A stretch of 30,777 nucleotides of DNA. It comes from Candidatus Methanoperedens sp. (GTDB lineage: Archaea > Halobacteriota > Methanosarcinia > Methanosarcinales > Methanoperedenaceae). Where the stretch lies: NCBI GenBank assembly GCA_023249275.1, contig JAHFCV010000006.1, positions 1 through 30,777 of the forward strand, read 5' to 3'. The notes below the pieces were generated by a model that was not told the DNA's origin, ran no database searches, and saw only the letters and a program-made list of their open reading frames with translations. Below are positions 23,140-30,777 of the stretch, piece after piece. The stretch's first letter is position 1, and each line of letters starts with the position of its first letter. Both the position numbers and the translations under genes were made by a program.

Positions 23140-24135
23140 ATGAAAAAATGGCTGATACTGGCATTCTTACTCATCGCGCTCTCAGCATACGCCTCATCGA
23201 CAATACTCAAAAGCCTCAATGACCCGCTTTTTTGTGCGGACTGCCATGCAACCGAGTATAAGAATTATCTTACGCCTATTAACAATTCAGACCTGCCAGC
23301 CCATAAAAAAAACAACATCACCTGCATCGAATGTCACTCTCCGCAGGGCTCACAGGGAAATCAGGCAGCAAAAAGAGCTGTTTTAAATTTAATAATAATA
23401 AATAAAACATATCCCTCGATTTACAAATTGTTTTCCTCAAATTTCAGTTTCAACGGCAGTTTTAATGCCTCTGCTTTCTCAATCCTTAAAGCCAACTGCA
23501 CCAAATGCCACGATACAAAAAAAATAAAAATACAATCATTCAATCATTCCAATGCTTCTAACTGCGAAAAATGCCATCTTTTTCACATAGAACCCACAAT
23601 AAATACTGAAGTAAGTTTTTGGAAACGTATTGGTGAAGGGGGACATAGGAATCGAACATGCGGAGACTGCCACGGCACTGATGTCACGCGGTTAGACGAG
23701 CTACCCCAGTGCACCAAATGCCATACGACTCACTTAAAAGGGGCTCAGTGGGATAGAAATGTCTGCCTCGGCTGCCATAGCGACCCGCATCTTCCCATCA
23801 AAAATGCCGTTTTCAGGGGCACGCCTACAAAAGAAATGTGCGCTGCCTGTCACAATAATATTTACCAGATATTAACGATTTATGACAGCAAACATAATAC
23901 AAAAGTACCTGCCTGTATCAACTGCCATCCCAAACACAGGGAAGCGAAATCATGTGGCTCCTGCCATATGCCTCATGGTCCGCTTCATTCAGGCAGCAAA
24001 TGCAGCAGTTGCCACGGTTATGTCAGTAGCTGCACAGGTTGCCATACCAACCCTCATGCGCCCCTAAGCGGTCTTCCTATGATTTCCGGACAAGAACAAT
24101 GGACAGAATACGCACAACAGGCAGGGAAGAAATAG
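23140..24135 (+). CDS. dodecaheme c-type cytochrome, NapC/NrfH-like N-terminus
   Basis: I chose the ATG at 23140 (331 residues) because it puts the signal or anchor segment MKKWLILAFLLIALSAYASS at the N-terminus. Twelve CxxCH motifs occur at about residues 32, 62, 120, 142, 174, 191, 209, 234, 259, 272, 288 and 298. The tight spacing after residue 170 and many further His residues suggest bis-His ligated hemes stacked as an electron wire. The first two motifs after a membrane segment recall NapC/NrfH-type quinol oxidising cytochromes; this is an inference. It is divergent from cytochrome 2. It probably moves electrons between the membrane pool and extracytoplasmic acceptors. Confidence 0.9.
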   Translation: MKKWLILAFLLIALSAYASSTILKSLNDPLFCADCHATEYKNYLTPINNSDLPAHKKNNITCIECHSPQGSQGNQAAKRAVLNLIIINKTYPSIYKLFSSNFSFNGSFNASAFSILKANCTKCHDTKKIKIQSFNHSNASNCEKCHLFHIEPTINTEVSFWKRIGEGGHRNRTCGDCHGTDVTRLDELPQCTKCHTTHLKGAQWDRNVCLGCHSDPHLPIKNAVFRGTPTKEMCAACHNNIYQILTIYDSKHNTKVPACINCHPKHREAKSCGSCHMPHGPLHSGSKCSSCHGYVSSCTGCHTNPHAPLSGLPMISGQEQWTEYAQQAGKK

Positions 24136-24146
24136 GAGCAGCTTAC

Positions 24147-24548
24147 ATGATTAAACTCAAAGCCCACATAGTCTCACGGGGAAAAGCCGAAGGCGAGGCG
24201 CTTGTTACCTCACAGCCGATTTCATTCCTCGGCAGCATAGATACAAAAACAGGCATTGTGATTGAAAAGGGGCATGAACTTGCTGGAAAAAGCATAAAAG
24301 GGAAAGTGCTTGTATTCCCGGGAGGAAAAGGCTCGACAGTTGGTTCGTATGCGATTTACCAGCTCAAGAAGAACGGAGCTGCGCCATGCGCCATGATAAA
24401 CGTCAAAGCCGAGCCCATAGTCGCAGTCGGCGCCATCATTTCCGATATCCCGCTTGTAGACCGCGTAGAGAAAAACCCGGTCACTACGATTAGAACAGGG
24501 GATAAGGTTTTAGTAAATGCCATTGTAGGAAACGTGGAGATTATATGA
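24147..24548 (+). CDS. aconitase X swivel-domain protein, phosphomevalonate dehydratase small subunit
   Basis: From the ATG at 24147 this is a 133-residue protein; an earlier frame overlaps the cytochrome gene. It is the DUF126 swivel domain with the conserved FPGGKGSTVGSYAIYQL loop, whose Ser belongs to the active site, and the ending AIISDIPLVDRVE. In archaea, aconitase X large and small subunits convert 5-phosphomevalonate to trans-anhydromevalonate 5-phosphate in the modified mevalonate pathway for isoprenoid lipids. The large subunit is not in this window. A Shine-Dalgarno (aggagc) lies just upstream, and the gene overlaps the next one by 4 nt. Confidence 0.85.
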   Translation: MIKLKAHIVSRGKAEGEALVTSQPISFLGSIDTKTGIVIEKGHELAGKSIKGKVLVFPGGKGSTVGSYAIYQLKKNGAAPCAMINVKAEPIVAVGAIISDIPLVDRVEKNPVTTIRTGDKVLVNAIVGNVEII

Positions 24549-24763
24549 ACGATGAAAAAGGTTATACGGAAATAAAAATGAGCTCGGGATGGTTTATGAC
24601 CATCTCGCTCCAGAAAAGCGACAGGTTCGAGGAAGAGAAGGAGTACGTGGAGATAGCCAAGGAAAGAGGCGGGCAGAAGCAGCGAAGGTTCAATATCAAC
24701 CCGAAGTATGTAAGGGCACTCGGCGAAGCTCTTGTTAAGTTTGCAGATGAGAATAAGCTTTAG
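24545..24763 (+). CDS. small conserved-looking protein, unknown function
   Basis: This 72-residue, highly charged protein starts in the 4-nt ATGA overlap with the previous gene, which supports its being real. The outline is beta strands (YTEIKMSSGWFMTISLQ), a charged loop, FNINPKYVRAL, and an amphipathic helix (GEALVKFADE). This pattern is faintly like PC4-type single-stranded DNA-binding domains, but I would not assign it. A T-run directly after the stop may terminate transcription. Confidence 0.65.
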   Translation: MNDEKGYTEIKMSSGWFMTISLQKSDRFEEEKEYVEIAKERGGQKQRRFNINPKYVRALGEALVKFADENKL

Positions 24764-24786
24764 ATTTTTTTGTGACCTTCGCATCT

Positions 24787-24940
24787 GGCATGAAAAAAAA
24801 TCAACAACTAACTCGTACGAACTGATACAAACTCATGCCACCGGAGTTCGTACGAGTTCGTATTAGTTCGCTGTTAAATGTCCATTTTGTGTTCATTTTC
24901 ATTACTATCTATGAACCATGTTCATAGCTGTCTTTGCAGT
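24787..24940 (-). repeat. ~155-bp palindromic repeat, copy B (inverted relative to copy A)
   Basis: Read on the minus strand, this element shows the same order as copy A at 16877-17040: ctgcaaag, gttcatag, ttaacagcgaact, actcgtacgaactcc, then gttcgtacgagttagttg and a T-run ending in catgcc. It lies 87 nt beyond the 3' end of tRNA-Gly(GCC). The two copies are inverted repeats about 8 kb apart. Nothing in 24941-25027 looks coding; it has one ctttgcatctt-like fragment. Confidence 0.8.
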
Positions 24941-25027
24941 AAAAAAAATCGCACACCCATAAGATGCAAAGAACACACAGCCTATTAAATACACTAAAAA
25001 TTCTAATCAAAAGCAGTTCTGGTGCAT

Positions 25028-25098
25028 GCGCCGGTCGGGAATCGAACCCGAGTTTAAGCGTTGGCAACGCCTAGTGATAGCCGCTACACTACCGGCGC
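25028..25098 (-). tRNA. tRNA-Gly (anticodon GCC)
   Basis: On the minus strand the acceptor stem is GCGCCGG/CCGGCGC. The D arm, the anticodon stem AGGCG/CGCTT with loop TTGCCAA, and a T arm with TTCGATT all fold. The anticodon is GCC. There is no intron and no encoded CCA; the discriminator base is A. The gene faces the other tRNA-Gly of the window. Confidence 0.93.
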
Positions 25099-25222
25099 AA
25101 ACCGAAGTGTAAAACCCAGTAGGGCATTCTCTTAATACTTTAATCCCTATTAATAGTTTTCACTATTCAAATAAGGACGGACATGACAATCTTTATCTTA
25201 TTCCAACCTGAAATGTGCACTA

Positions 25223-26482
25223 ATGTTAATCAAGCCCATTTCTGAACTTACAGCAGATGAAACCGCACGGCTGTTGAAACGCGGCGCAGGGTTGCAGGAT
25301 GTCATGGCGCCTGTAACCTCCATACTTAAAGAAGTAAAGGAACACGGGGACGCGGCGCTTCGCAAATACACGCAGCAATTTGACAAAGCTGCCATACATG
25401 AAATAGAAGTTTCCCATAAGGAAATTCACGATGCCGTATTCTCACTTGATAAAAACCTCATATCCTGTTTAAAAAAAGCAGCTTCGAACATCCGCGCGTT
25501 CCACGAGGCGCAGGTCATAAAAAGCTGGATAAAGGAATTCGCTCCAGGAATCAGGCTCGGGCAGCGTATCACCCCGCTTGAAACCGTGGGCGCTTATGTC
25601 CCTGGCGGCAGGGCATCGTATCCCAGCACTGCTCTTATGACCGTGATACCTGCAAAAGTTGCAGGCGTCAGGGAAGTTATCATCTGCACCCCGCCAAAGC
25701 CGGATGGGACTGTTAACCCTTTAACGCTTGCGGCAGCGCATATAGCGGGCGCAGACAGGGTATTCCGTGTTGGAGGCGTACAGGCGATAGCAGCCATGGC
25801 TTATGGGACAGAGACCATCCTAAAGGTGGATAAGATAGTAGGTCCTGGCAATGTTTATGTTACAGCAGCCAAGATGGCGTGCGGTACAGCCATCGATTTC
25901 CCTGCAGGGCCAAGTGAAGTGCTTATAATCGCGGATGGTTCGGCAAGAGCTGATTTTATAGCATCGGATATGGTTGCCCAGGCTGAGCATGACCCGAATG
26001 CGGTATCGATACTTGTAACCCCATTTGAAAAGCTTGCAAAGAGCGTAAAGCGGGAAATAGAAGACATGCTTGAAGACGAGCAAAGAGCCGATATTATAAG
26101 AAAGTCGCTTGAAAATGCAGCCATTCTCACAGGCACTCTTGAGGAATGCATCGATTTCTCTAATAAGTTCGCGCCGGAGCATCTTGAGATTATGACCGAT
26201 GACGATATCCTCAGCAGGATAAAGCACGCAGGTTCCATATTCGTTGGTTCTTATGCACCTGTATCAGCCGGGGATTATGCCTCCGGCACGAACCATGTAC
26301 TACCCACGGCAGGATATGCACGGATGTTTTCGGGCTTGAATACAGACCATTTCGTGACAAAATCGAGCGTGCAGGTAATAGAAAAGAAAGGGCTTGATAG
26401 TATTAGTGAGACGATTATCGGTCTGGCTGAGGCTGAAGGGCTTTCCGCTCATGCGAATGCTGTCAGGGTAAGGAAGAAGTGA
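25223..26482 (+). CDS. hisD: histidinol dehydrogenase
   Basis: This 419-residue protein matches the normal length of HisD. Motifs: YVPGGRASYPSTALM, RVGGVQAIAAMAYGT, KIVGPGNVYVTAAK, DFPAGPSEVLIIAD, AQAEHDPNA, FAPEHLEI, and the C-terminal GDYASGTNHVLPTAG. It oxidises L-histidinol to histidine in two NAD-dependent steps, using a zinc ion held by residues in the central and C-terminal motifs. It stands alone; no other his gene is nearby. Confidence 0.95.
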   Translation: MLIKPISELTADETARLLKRGAGLQDVMAPVTSILKEVKEHGDAALRKYTQQFDKAAIHEIEVSHKEIHDAVFSLDKNLISCLKKAASNIRAFHEAQVIKSWIKEFAPGIRLGQRITPLETVGAYVPGGRASYPSTALMTVIPAKVAGVREVIICTPPKPDGTVNPLTLAAAHIAGADRVFRVGGVQAIAAMAYGTETILKVDKIVGPGNVYVTAAKMACGTAIDFPAGPSEVLIIADGSARADFIASDMVAQAEHDPNAVSILVTPFEKLAKSVKREIEDMLEDEQRADIIRKSLENAAILTGTLEECIDFSNKFAPEHLEIMTDDDILSRIKHAGSIFVGSYAPVSAGDYASGTNHVLPTAGYARMFSGLNTDHFVTKSSVQVIEKKGLDSISETIIGLAEAEGLSAHANAVRVRKK

Positions 26483-26535
26483 GATTTAACTAATCTGGAT
26501 TAGGCTAATTTAATGGGTGGAGAGACAGGATAAAT

Positions 26536-27111
26536 ATGTTACTAAATGCTATAAAATTATCATTGGAAAACATGAATAGAAAATTTACAGATTTATCTAA
26601 ATTAGAATTTGATGAAATCGACAAAACGTTTAGGAAGAAATTAATAGAACAAAAGATTCAAGAACGTCCATTTGCCTATGAATTTTATCATCAATTTAGA
26701 AAAATGTGGGATAGTGGAAGCATTGTGTCAATTGTATCTGATGAAGTGGTAATTCAGGCAGAAGTAAATAAACGTTATCAAGAGATACCAGAATGTAAAA
26801 AAATGCCAGATTTTTTATTACATAAACCGGATACAACAGAAAATTTTGCAGTCATCGAATTTAAGTTAGCTTCTAATTATAAACAACTGAAGGGAGATTT
26901 TAAAAAACTTATTAAATTTAGGCAGAAACTTGACTACACGTTTCTTATTGAAGTCGTTATTGGAAAAGATAGCGAGTTGACAACTGCTATAAATCATATA
27001 AACCGATTAAAAACCTCAAATGGAGAGGAAATAATTGTCATTTGTTTTAACACAGAAATATGGAAAGCAAATGATTTTAAAATTAAATATGATTATAATG
27101 TCGTTCGATAA
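26536..27111 (+). CDS. PD-(D/E)XK-like protein, unknown role
   Basis: This 191-residue protein is encoded by DNA clearly more AT-rich than hisD and polC on either side. A PD-(D/E)XK pattern is readable: E49 (FAYEFYHQFRKMW), P91-D92 (KMPDFLLHKP) and E108-F109-K110 (FAVIEFKLA), with suitable spacing. This suggests a small nuclease-fold protein, possibly of defence or mobile origin; catalytic activity is not proven. It is followed 69 nt later by a Mrr-domain gene on the same strand. An imperfect palindrome overlaps its stop codon. Confidence 0.65.
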   Translation: MLLNAIKLSLENMNRKFTDLSKLEFDEIDKTFRKKLIEQKIQERPFAYEFYHQFRKMWDSGSIVSIVSDEVVIQAEVNKRYQEIPECKKMPDFLLHKPDTTENFAVIEFKLASNYKQLKGDFKKLIKFRQKLDYTFLIEVVIGKDSELTTAINHINRLKTSNGEEIIVICFNTEIWKANDFKIKYDYNVVR

Positions 27112-27133
27112 GGATTTTTTAAAAAATATCGAA
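27104..27133. terminator. palindrome over the stop codon of the PD-(D/E)XK-like gene
   Basis: Arms ttcgata (27104-27110) and tatcgaa (27127-27133) are perfect inverted repeats. They flank TTTTTTAAAAAA with a small bulge. It could end transcription or be an operator for the following gene. Its role is uncertain. Confidence 0.35.
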
Positions 27134-27180
27134 TGGTGATATAGAGATTGCGTGGAAGCAGATATAAGGAAATAATTTAA

Positions 27181-28386
27181 ATGAACCCCAAATACTTAGG
27201 CAGCTTAATTTTAATGATGTTTTTTATGTCGATTGGATTAGCCGAGTATAATAGAGTATATACCGTAATTCCTGTACTGCTCTTTTTTGCTCTTGTTAAG
27301 GTCGCTTTTATGATGCAGAAGTACGAAGAAAAACAAATTTCGATGATTAAAAATTCTTCGAGTTATATTCATGTTAAGAATTTTGTAAAAACATATGACG
27401 TGAATAATATTTCAAACACATCATCAACAATAATTCTTGACCCTAAAGAATTTGTAGCGTTATTGGATTTACTTAAAAGAGATCGATTAAAAATTGACCG
27501 TGATTCATTAGTTTCATTACTTAAAGCTGAGAACAAACAGCAAAAATATGAAGACTTCAAGAATAAAATGCTCTACAATAACCCTTTCATTGAAGCTGAT
27601 TACATCCATAACTTGTTAGAAATTTATGGTGAAAATTTTTCTAAATATGAAGGCAATTTAAAAGATTTATTGAAAGAAAGAAGGGTAAAAACAGATTATG
27701 GCATAGGTTCACGAATCAAGGAAATGAAAAAAGAAATTGAGCTTAACCAGTTTGAAAGAAAAATATCTGGTAACCAGAGAAATTTATCAATTGATGATTT
27801 GGATACACTTAGCGGGTATGAGTTTGAGGTGTTTTTATCACAGCTTTACGTTGGTATGGGTTATACAGTTGAATCTACTAATTTATCTCATGACCAAGGG
27901 GCTGATTTGGTTTTAACTAAGTTCGGAGAGAAAACAGTTGTGCAAGCCAAGAGATATAGCAATTCTGTAGGCAACAAAGCAATACAAGAAATTGTGGCAG
28001 CTAAAGCTTATTATGGTGCTCAGATTGGTATCGTAGTAACGACAAGTACATTCACTTCATCAGCTATTGAATTAGCGGAGGCTAATAACATTCAATTGAT
28101 TGACAGGATTAAATTAGCGAAGATGATTAACAGTACCTACTCGCCACCCATTGACATGACGCCAGAAAGAACATTTTACGATATCTTGGGTATAAAACCA
28201 AATGCTACTTCAGAACAAATTAAAGAGATATATAGAAAATTATCGTTAATATATCACCCAGATACAGGCAAAGAGCTTGGTGTTGACGGTGATCAGCGTT
28301 TTAGAGAAATAAAAGAAGCATACGAAATTTTGATTGATCCTGCAAGCCGTAAAGAGTATGATAAGAAGATTGGAGTTCGTGTTTAA
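27181..28386 (+). CDS. membrane-anchored Mrr-type nuclease fused to a C-terminal J domain
   Basis: This 401-residue protein has two hydrophobic segments at residues about 7-20 and 28-45, a helical linker to about 205, and a Mrr/restriction endonuclease type IV-like domain (208-316). The nuclease motif is readable as E216 (GYEFE), D242 (GADLVL) and Q255-A-K257. A complete DnaJ J domain follows (331-396) with the HPD tripeptide at 359-361. Mrr-like nucleases cut modified or foreign DNA; J domains activate Hsp70/DnaK. The N-terminal anchor would place the nuclease at the membrane, probably facing the cytoplasm. The gene is AT-rich and lies between housekeeping genes, so it was probably acquired. 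The combination is not one I know as a named family. Confidence 0.8.
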   Translation: MNPKYLGSLILMMFFMSIGLAEYNRVYTVIPVLLFFALVKVAFMMQKYEEKQISMIKNSSSYIHVKNFVKTYDVNNISNTSSTIILDPKEFVALLDLLKRDRLKIDRDSLVSLLKAENKQQKYEDFKNKMLYNNPFIEADYIHNLLEIYGENFSKYEGNLKDLLKERRVKTDYGIGSRIKEMKKEIELNQFERKISGNQRNLSIDDLDTLSGYEFEVFLSQLYVGMGYTVESTNLSHDQGADLVLTKFGEKTVVQAKRYSNSVGNKAIQEIVAAKAYYGAQIGIVVTTSTFTSSAIELAEANNIQLIDRIKLAKMINSTYSPPIDMTPERTFYDILGIKPNATSEQIKEIYRKLSLIYHPDTGKELGVDGDQRFREIKEAYEILIDPASRKEYDKKIGVRV

Positions 28387-28407
28387 CATTCTTATGAGGA
28401 GACATAA

Positions 28408-30777
28408 ATGAAATTCGCCGCCAGCGACGCCATGCTCGCATATTTCAACAACCTTGAATCCGAGCTTGTCCGCGCCATCGACCTCGCCAACCGCGCGCGC
28501 GCAAACGGCGCCGACCCTTTGCCATCCATTGAAATACCCATTGCAAAAGACCTTGCAGACAGGGTTGAAAAACTCATCGGCGTTGAAGGAGTTGCAAAGC
28601 GGTTAAGAGAACTTGAAGCTGCAATGTCGAGAGAGGAAGCTTCGCTTCAGCTTGGTCTTGAGGTAGCGAGCGGGAAAATCAAGCAGTTTGATTCAAAAAA
28701 GGATGCCATCGAAGCTGCTGTGAGGGTATCAATGGCAGTCCTCACTGAAGGGGTCGTGGCAGCGCCGATAGAGGGCATTGCAAAAATAGACCTTGCAAAA
28801 AACGATGACGGTTCGGATTACATCAGGATTTATTACGCGGGACCGATACGCAGCGCGGGAGGCACTGCACAGGCGCTATCAGTGCTGGCTGCCGATTATG
28901 TGCGTATGAACCTTGGCATCAACAGGTTCATGCCGCGACCGGAAGAGGTTGAAAGGTATGTTGAAGAAATTACCGCGTATCACAGAGCAGTCCATCTCCA
29001 GTATTTGCCCACTGATGAAGAAATAAGGCTTATCGTCAGGAACTGCCCCATCTGCATCGATGGCGAGCCCACAGAAGAGGCTGAGGTGGAAGGAAGGCGC
29101 GACCTCCAGAGAATCGAAACAAACAGGATACGCGGCGGCATGGCGCTTGTAATCGCAGAAGGCATCGCACTAAAAGCCCCGAAAGTGAAAAAGCATGTGG
29201 ATAAACTGAAGCTTTCAGGCTGGGACTTTCTTGAGAAATTCGTGGTTTCGGTAAAAACGGATGATGCCTCGGCTCAGTTGAAACCAAAGGATAAGTATTT
29301 GCAGGATTTAATAGCAGGGAGACCCGTCTTTTCATACCCTTCAAGACCCGGGGGATTCAGGCTCAGGTACGGCAGGAGCAGGAACACGAGTTTTGCAGCA
29401 GCGGGTATCAGTCCTGCCACAATGGTAATGGTGGACGACTTCATAGCAGCAGGCACGCAGATAAAGGTGGAGCGCCCCGGAAAAGCTGCCGGTATAGCAC
29501 CTGTGGATACGATTGAGGGACCCACGGTGCGCTTGTTCAACGGGGATGTTTTGCGGGTGGATACGGCGCAGGAGGCTCTCAGGATAAGACCATCTGTGCA
29601 GAGGATTCTTGATGTCGGCGAAATCCTGATAAATTACGGGGATTTTATTGAGAATAACCATCCTCTTGTGCCCTCTTCGTACTGCTATGAATGGTGGTGT
29701 CAGGAACTTGCCGCGAAAACAGAGACCCCGTATTTAAATACGGGGATTAAACTCGGAGAGCTGAAAAACCCTGACCAGAAAACAGCGCTATCTTTGTCTG
29801 ATACCTATAAAGTGCCGCTTCATCCAAAATACACGTACCTCTGGCATGATATTTCACCCGATGAGTACACGGCTTTAGCTGAATACATCCAGAAAAACGG
29901 GAACTTTGCTGAAAAACTTGAGTTTCCTATTGATGACAAAATAAAAACGATTCTTGAAACGTTGCTTGTGCCCCATATCGTGCGCGAAAAGAAGGTTTGC
30001 ATCGAAGAGCCGCTACCATTGATGAGATGCCTCGGGCTTGACTCCAACCTTAAAAAGACATGGATATCCCCGGAAAAAGACATAATGGAAACGGTCTCAA
30101 AGGTGAGCGGGATAACCATCCGCAAGCGTGCCCCTATAAGAATTGGCGGCAGGATGGGACGACCCGAGAAATCCGACAAGCGCGAGATGAAACCCGCGCC
30201 GCATGTGCTATTTCCCATAGGCGAGGCTGGAGGCAGGCGGCGGTCGCTCCAGAATGCAAAAGATTATGTCGAGGAGGAAGACAACGGCGTCCAGAGGAGT
30301 AATGAATTCAGGACAGGACTGACTGTCCAGAAAGAAAAGATAGGGACGATAAAAGTGCAGGTGGGGGAGCGTATATGCCCTTCATGCAAGACCAGGACGT
30401 TCAAGAACAGGTGCGTATGCGGCAAGTTCACGCATCCGCTCCTTAAATGCCAGTCCTGCGGGATTGAAGTGCAGAAACCAGTGTGCCCGAAGTGCAAGAA
30501 AGAGACTACATCAGTCATGGAGATGCCTATCGATTTTAAGAAAGAGTACCAGGAAGCCCTGGATAGGGTAGGCGAGAGGGATAATTTTGACAATATAAAA
30601 GGAGTACTCGGTCTCACATCAAAAAACAAGACGCCTGAGCCTCTGGAAAAAGGAATCCTGCGCGCAAAACATGATATAGTGATGTTCAAGGATGGAACTG
30701 TTAGATACGACCTTTCAGACCTGCCCCTTACTCATATCAGACCAAAGGAGTTGGGAGTTTCAGTTTCTAAATTGAAA
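28408..30777 (+). CDS. polC: D-family DNA polymerase large subunit DP2 (5' part, runs off the window)
   Basis: The frame is open from the ATG at 28408 (Shine-Dalgarno gaggag upstream) to the window end: 790 codons of an expected 1,100-1,200. Landmarks: YYAGPIRSAGGTAQALSVL, RNCPICIDGEPTEE, RGGMALVIAEGIALK, GRPVFSYPSRPGGFRLRYGRSRNT, EGPTVRLFNGD, RKRAPIRIGGRMGRPEK, and a zinc-binding region with four CxxC-type pairs near residues 655-705. DP2 is the catalytic subunit of the euryarchaeal replicative polymerase. No intein is seen in this part. A 20-bp palindrome encodes residues 440-446 in frame. Confidence 0.95.
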   Translation, partial: MKFAASDAMLAYFNNLESELVRAIDLANRARANGADPLPSIEIPIAKDLADRVEKLIGVEGVAKRLRELEAAMSREEASLQLGLEVASGKIKQFDSKKDAIEAAVRVSMAVLTEGVVAAPIEGIAKIDLAKNDDGSDYIRIYYAGPIRSAGGTAQALSVLAADYVRMNLGINRFMPRPEEVERYVEEITAYHRAVHLQYLPTDEEIRLIVRNCPICIDGEPTEEAEVEGRRDLQRIETNRIRGGMALVIAEGIALKAPKVKKHVDKLKLSGWDFLEKFVVSVKTDDASAQLKPKDKYLQDLIAGRPVFSYPSRPGGFRLRYGRSRNTSFAAAGISPATMVMVDDFIAAGTQIKVERPGKAAGIAPVDTIEGPTVRLFNGDVLRVDTAQEALRIRPSVQRILDVGEILINYGDFIENNHPLVPSSYCYEWWCQELAAKTETPYLNTGIKLGELKNPDQKTALSLSDTYKVPLHPKYTYLWHDISPDEYTALAEYIQKNGNFAEKLEFPIDDKIKTILETLLVPHIVREKKVCIEEPLPLMRCLGLDSNLKKTWISPEKDIMETVSKVSGITIRKRAPIRIGGRMGRPEKSDKREMKPAPHVLFPIGEAGGRRRSLQNAKDYVEEEDNGVQRSNEFRTGLTVQKEKIGTIKVQVGERICPSCKTRTFKNRCVCGKFTHPLLKCQSCGIEVQKPVCPKCKKETTSVMEMPIDFKKEYQEALDRVGERDNFDNIKGVLGLTSKNKTPEPLEKGILRAKHDIVMFKDGTVRYDLSDLPLTHIRPKELGVSVSKLK
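29726..29745. repeat. perfect 20-bp palindrome inside polC
   Basis: The sequence ccccgtatttaaatacgggg reads the same on both strands and is in frame (T-P-Y-L-N-T-G). With the preceding GAGA it matches the cfbD upstream element at 7077-7096 except for one base. It lies in a loop-like, weakly conserved part of DP2 between the EWWCQEL motif and the next conserved block. Confidence 0.75.

Noticed and set aside
25820..26238. Minus-strand frames of 127 and 135 residues inside hisD
   Set aside because: Both are antisense to a well-conserved gene and show no family resemblance.

Overview
The window looks like a chromosomal segment of a methanotrophic or methanogenic archaeon. The best fit is the Methanosarcinales/ANME-2d group ('Candidatus Methanoperedens'-like), inferred by reading only. 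The reasons are: three c-type multiheme cytochromes (4, 4 and 12 CxxCH motifs); three coenzyme F430 biosynthesis genes (cfbB, cfbC, cfbD); a MsvR-type ArsR/V4R regulator; archaeal information-processing genes (NMD3, the large subunit of D-family DNA polymerase); an intron-containing tRNA-Gly; and TATA-box promoters, several with very short or no leaders.

Layout. 1-805 is AT-rich non-coding DNA with a tandem 59-bp repeat and a long upstream region for the first cytochrome. 806-1993 is cassette 1: a tetraheme cytochrome plus a membrane-anchored extracytoplasmic protein. 2053-7059 (minus strand) carries a small membrane protein, cfbB, an orphan YgiT-type zinc finger gene, a HEPN/MNT toxin-antitoxin pair, cfbC and cfbD, so the F430 genes are split by accessory genes. 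7352-10902 carries a PLP arginine decarboxylase and a GT-C glycosyltransferase. 10923-14597 carries a 51-residue zinc ribbon protein, a DUF531 protein, a BrnT/BrnA-like pair whose toxin appears to start at ATT, a sugar-nucleotide epimerase, NMD3 and a small Cys-rich membrane protein. 14641-16512 is a methyltransferase divergent from the MsvR-like regulator, with a near-consensus MsvR box between them.

16668-25098 is bracketed by two tRNA-Gly genes facing each other. Each is followed about 90-100 nt from its 3' end by a copy of the same ~155-bp imperfect palindromic repeat, in inverted orientation. Inside lie an ahcY / APH-like kinase / P-loop kinase / inositol-phosphatase operon, an acylphosphatase with a heptad-repeat tail, a broken duplicate of the phosphatase 3' end, cassette 2 (a paralogue of cassette 1, minus strand), a divergent dodecaheme cytochrome, and the small subunit of the aconitase X-type phosphomevalonate dehydratase with a small partner gene. 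25223-30777 holds hisD, an AT-rich island with a PD-(D/E)XK-like protein and a membrane-anchored Mrr nuclease/J-domain fusion, then polC (DP2), which runs off the window.

How it fits together. F430 synthesis serves methyl-coenzyme M reductase. The cytochromes and their anchored partners probably serve electron transfer at or outside the cell surface. AhcY recycles S-adenosylhomocysteine. The most unusual items are the duplicated cytochrome cassettes with a shared promoter motif, the inverted tRNA-Gly/repeat modules, the TM-Mrr-DnaJ fusion, the likely start-codon-damaged BrnT toxin, and a 20-bp palindrome found both in the cfbD promoter and in frame inside polC. All family assignments come from recognising motifs by eye; no database search was run.
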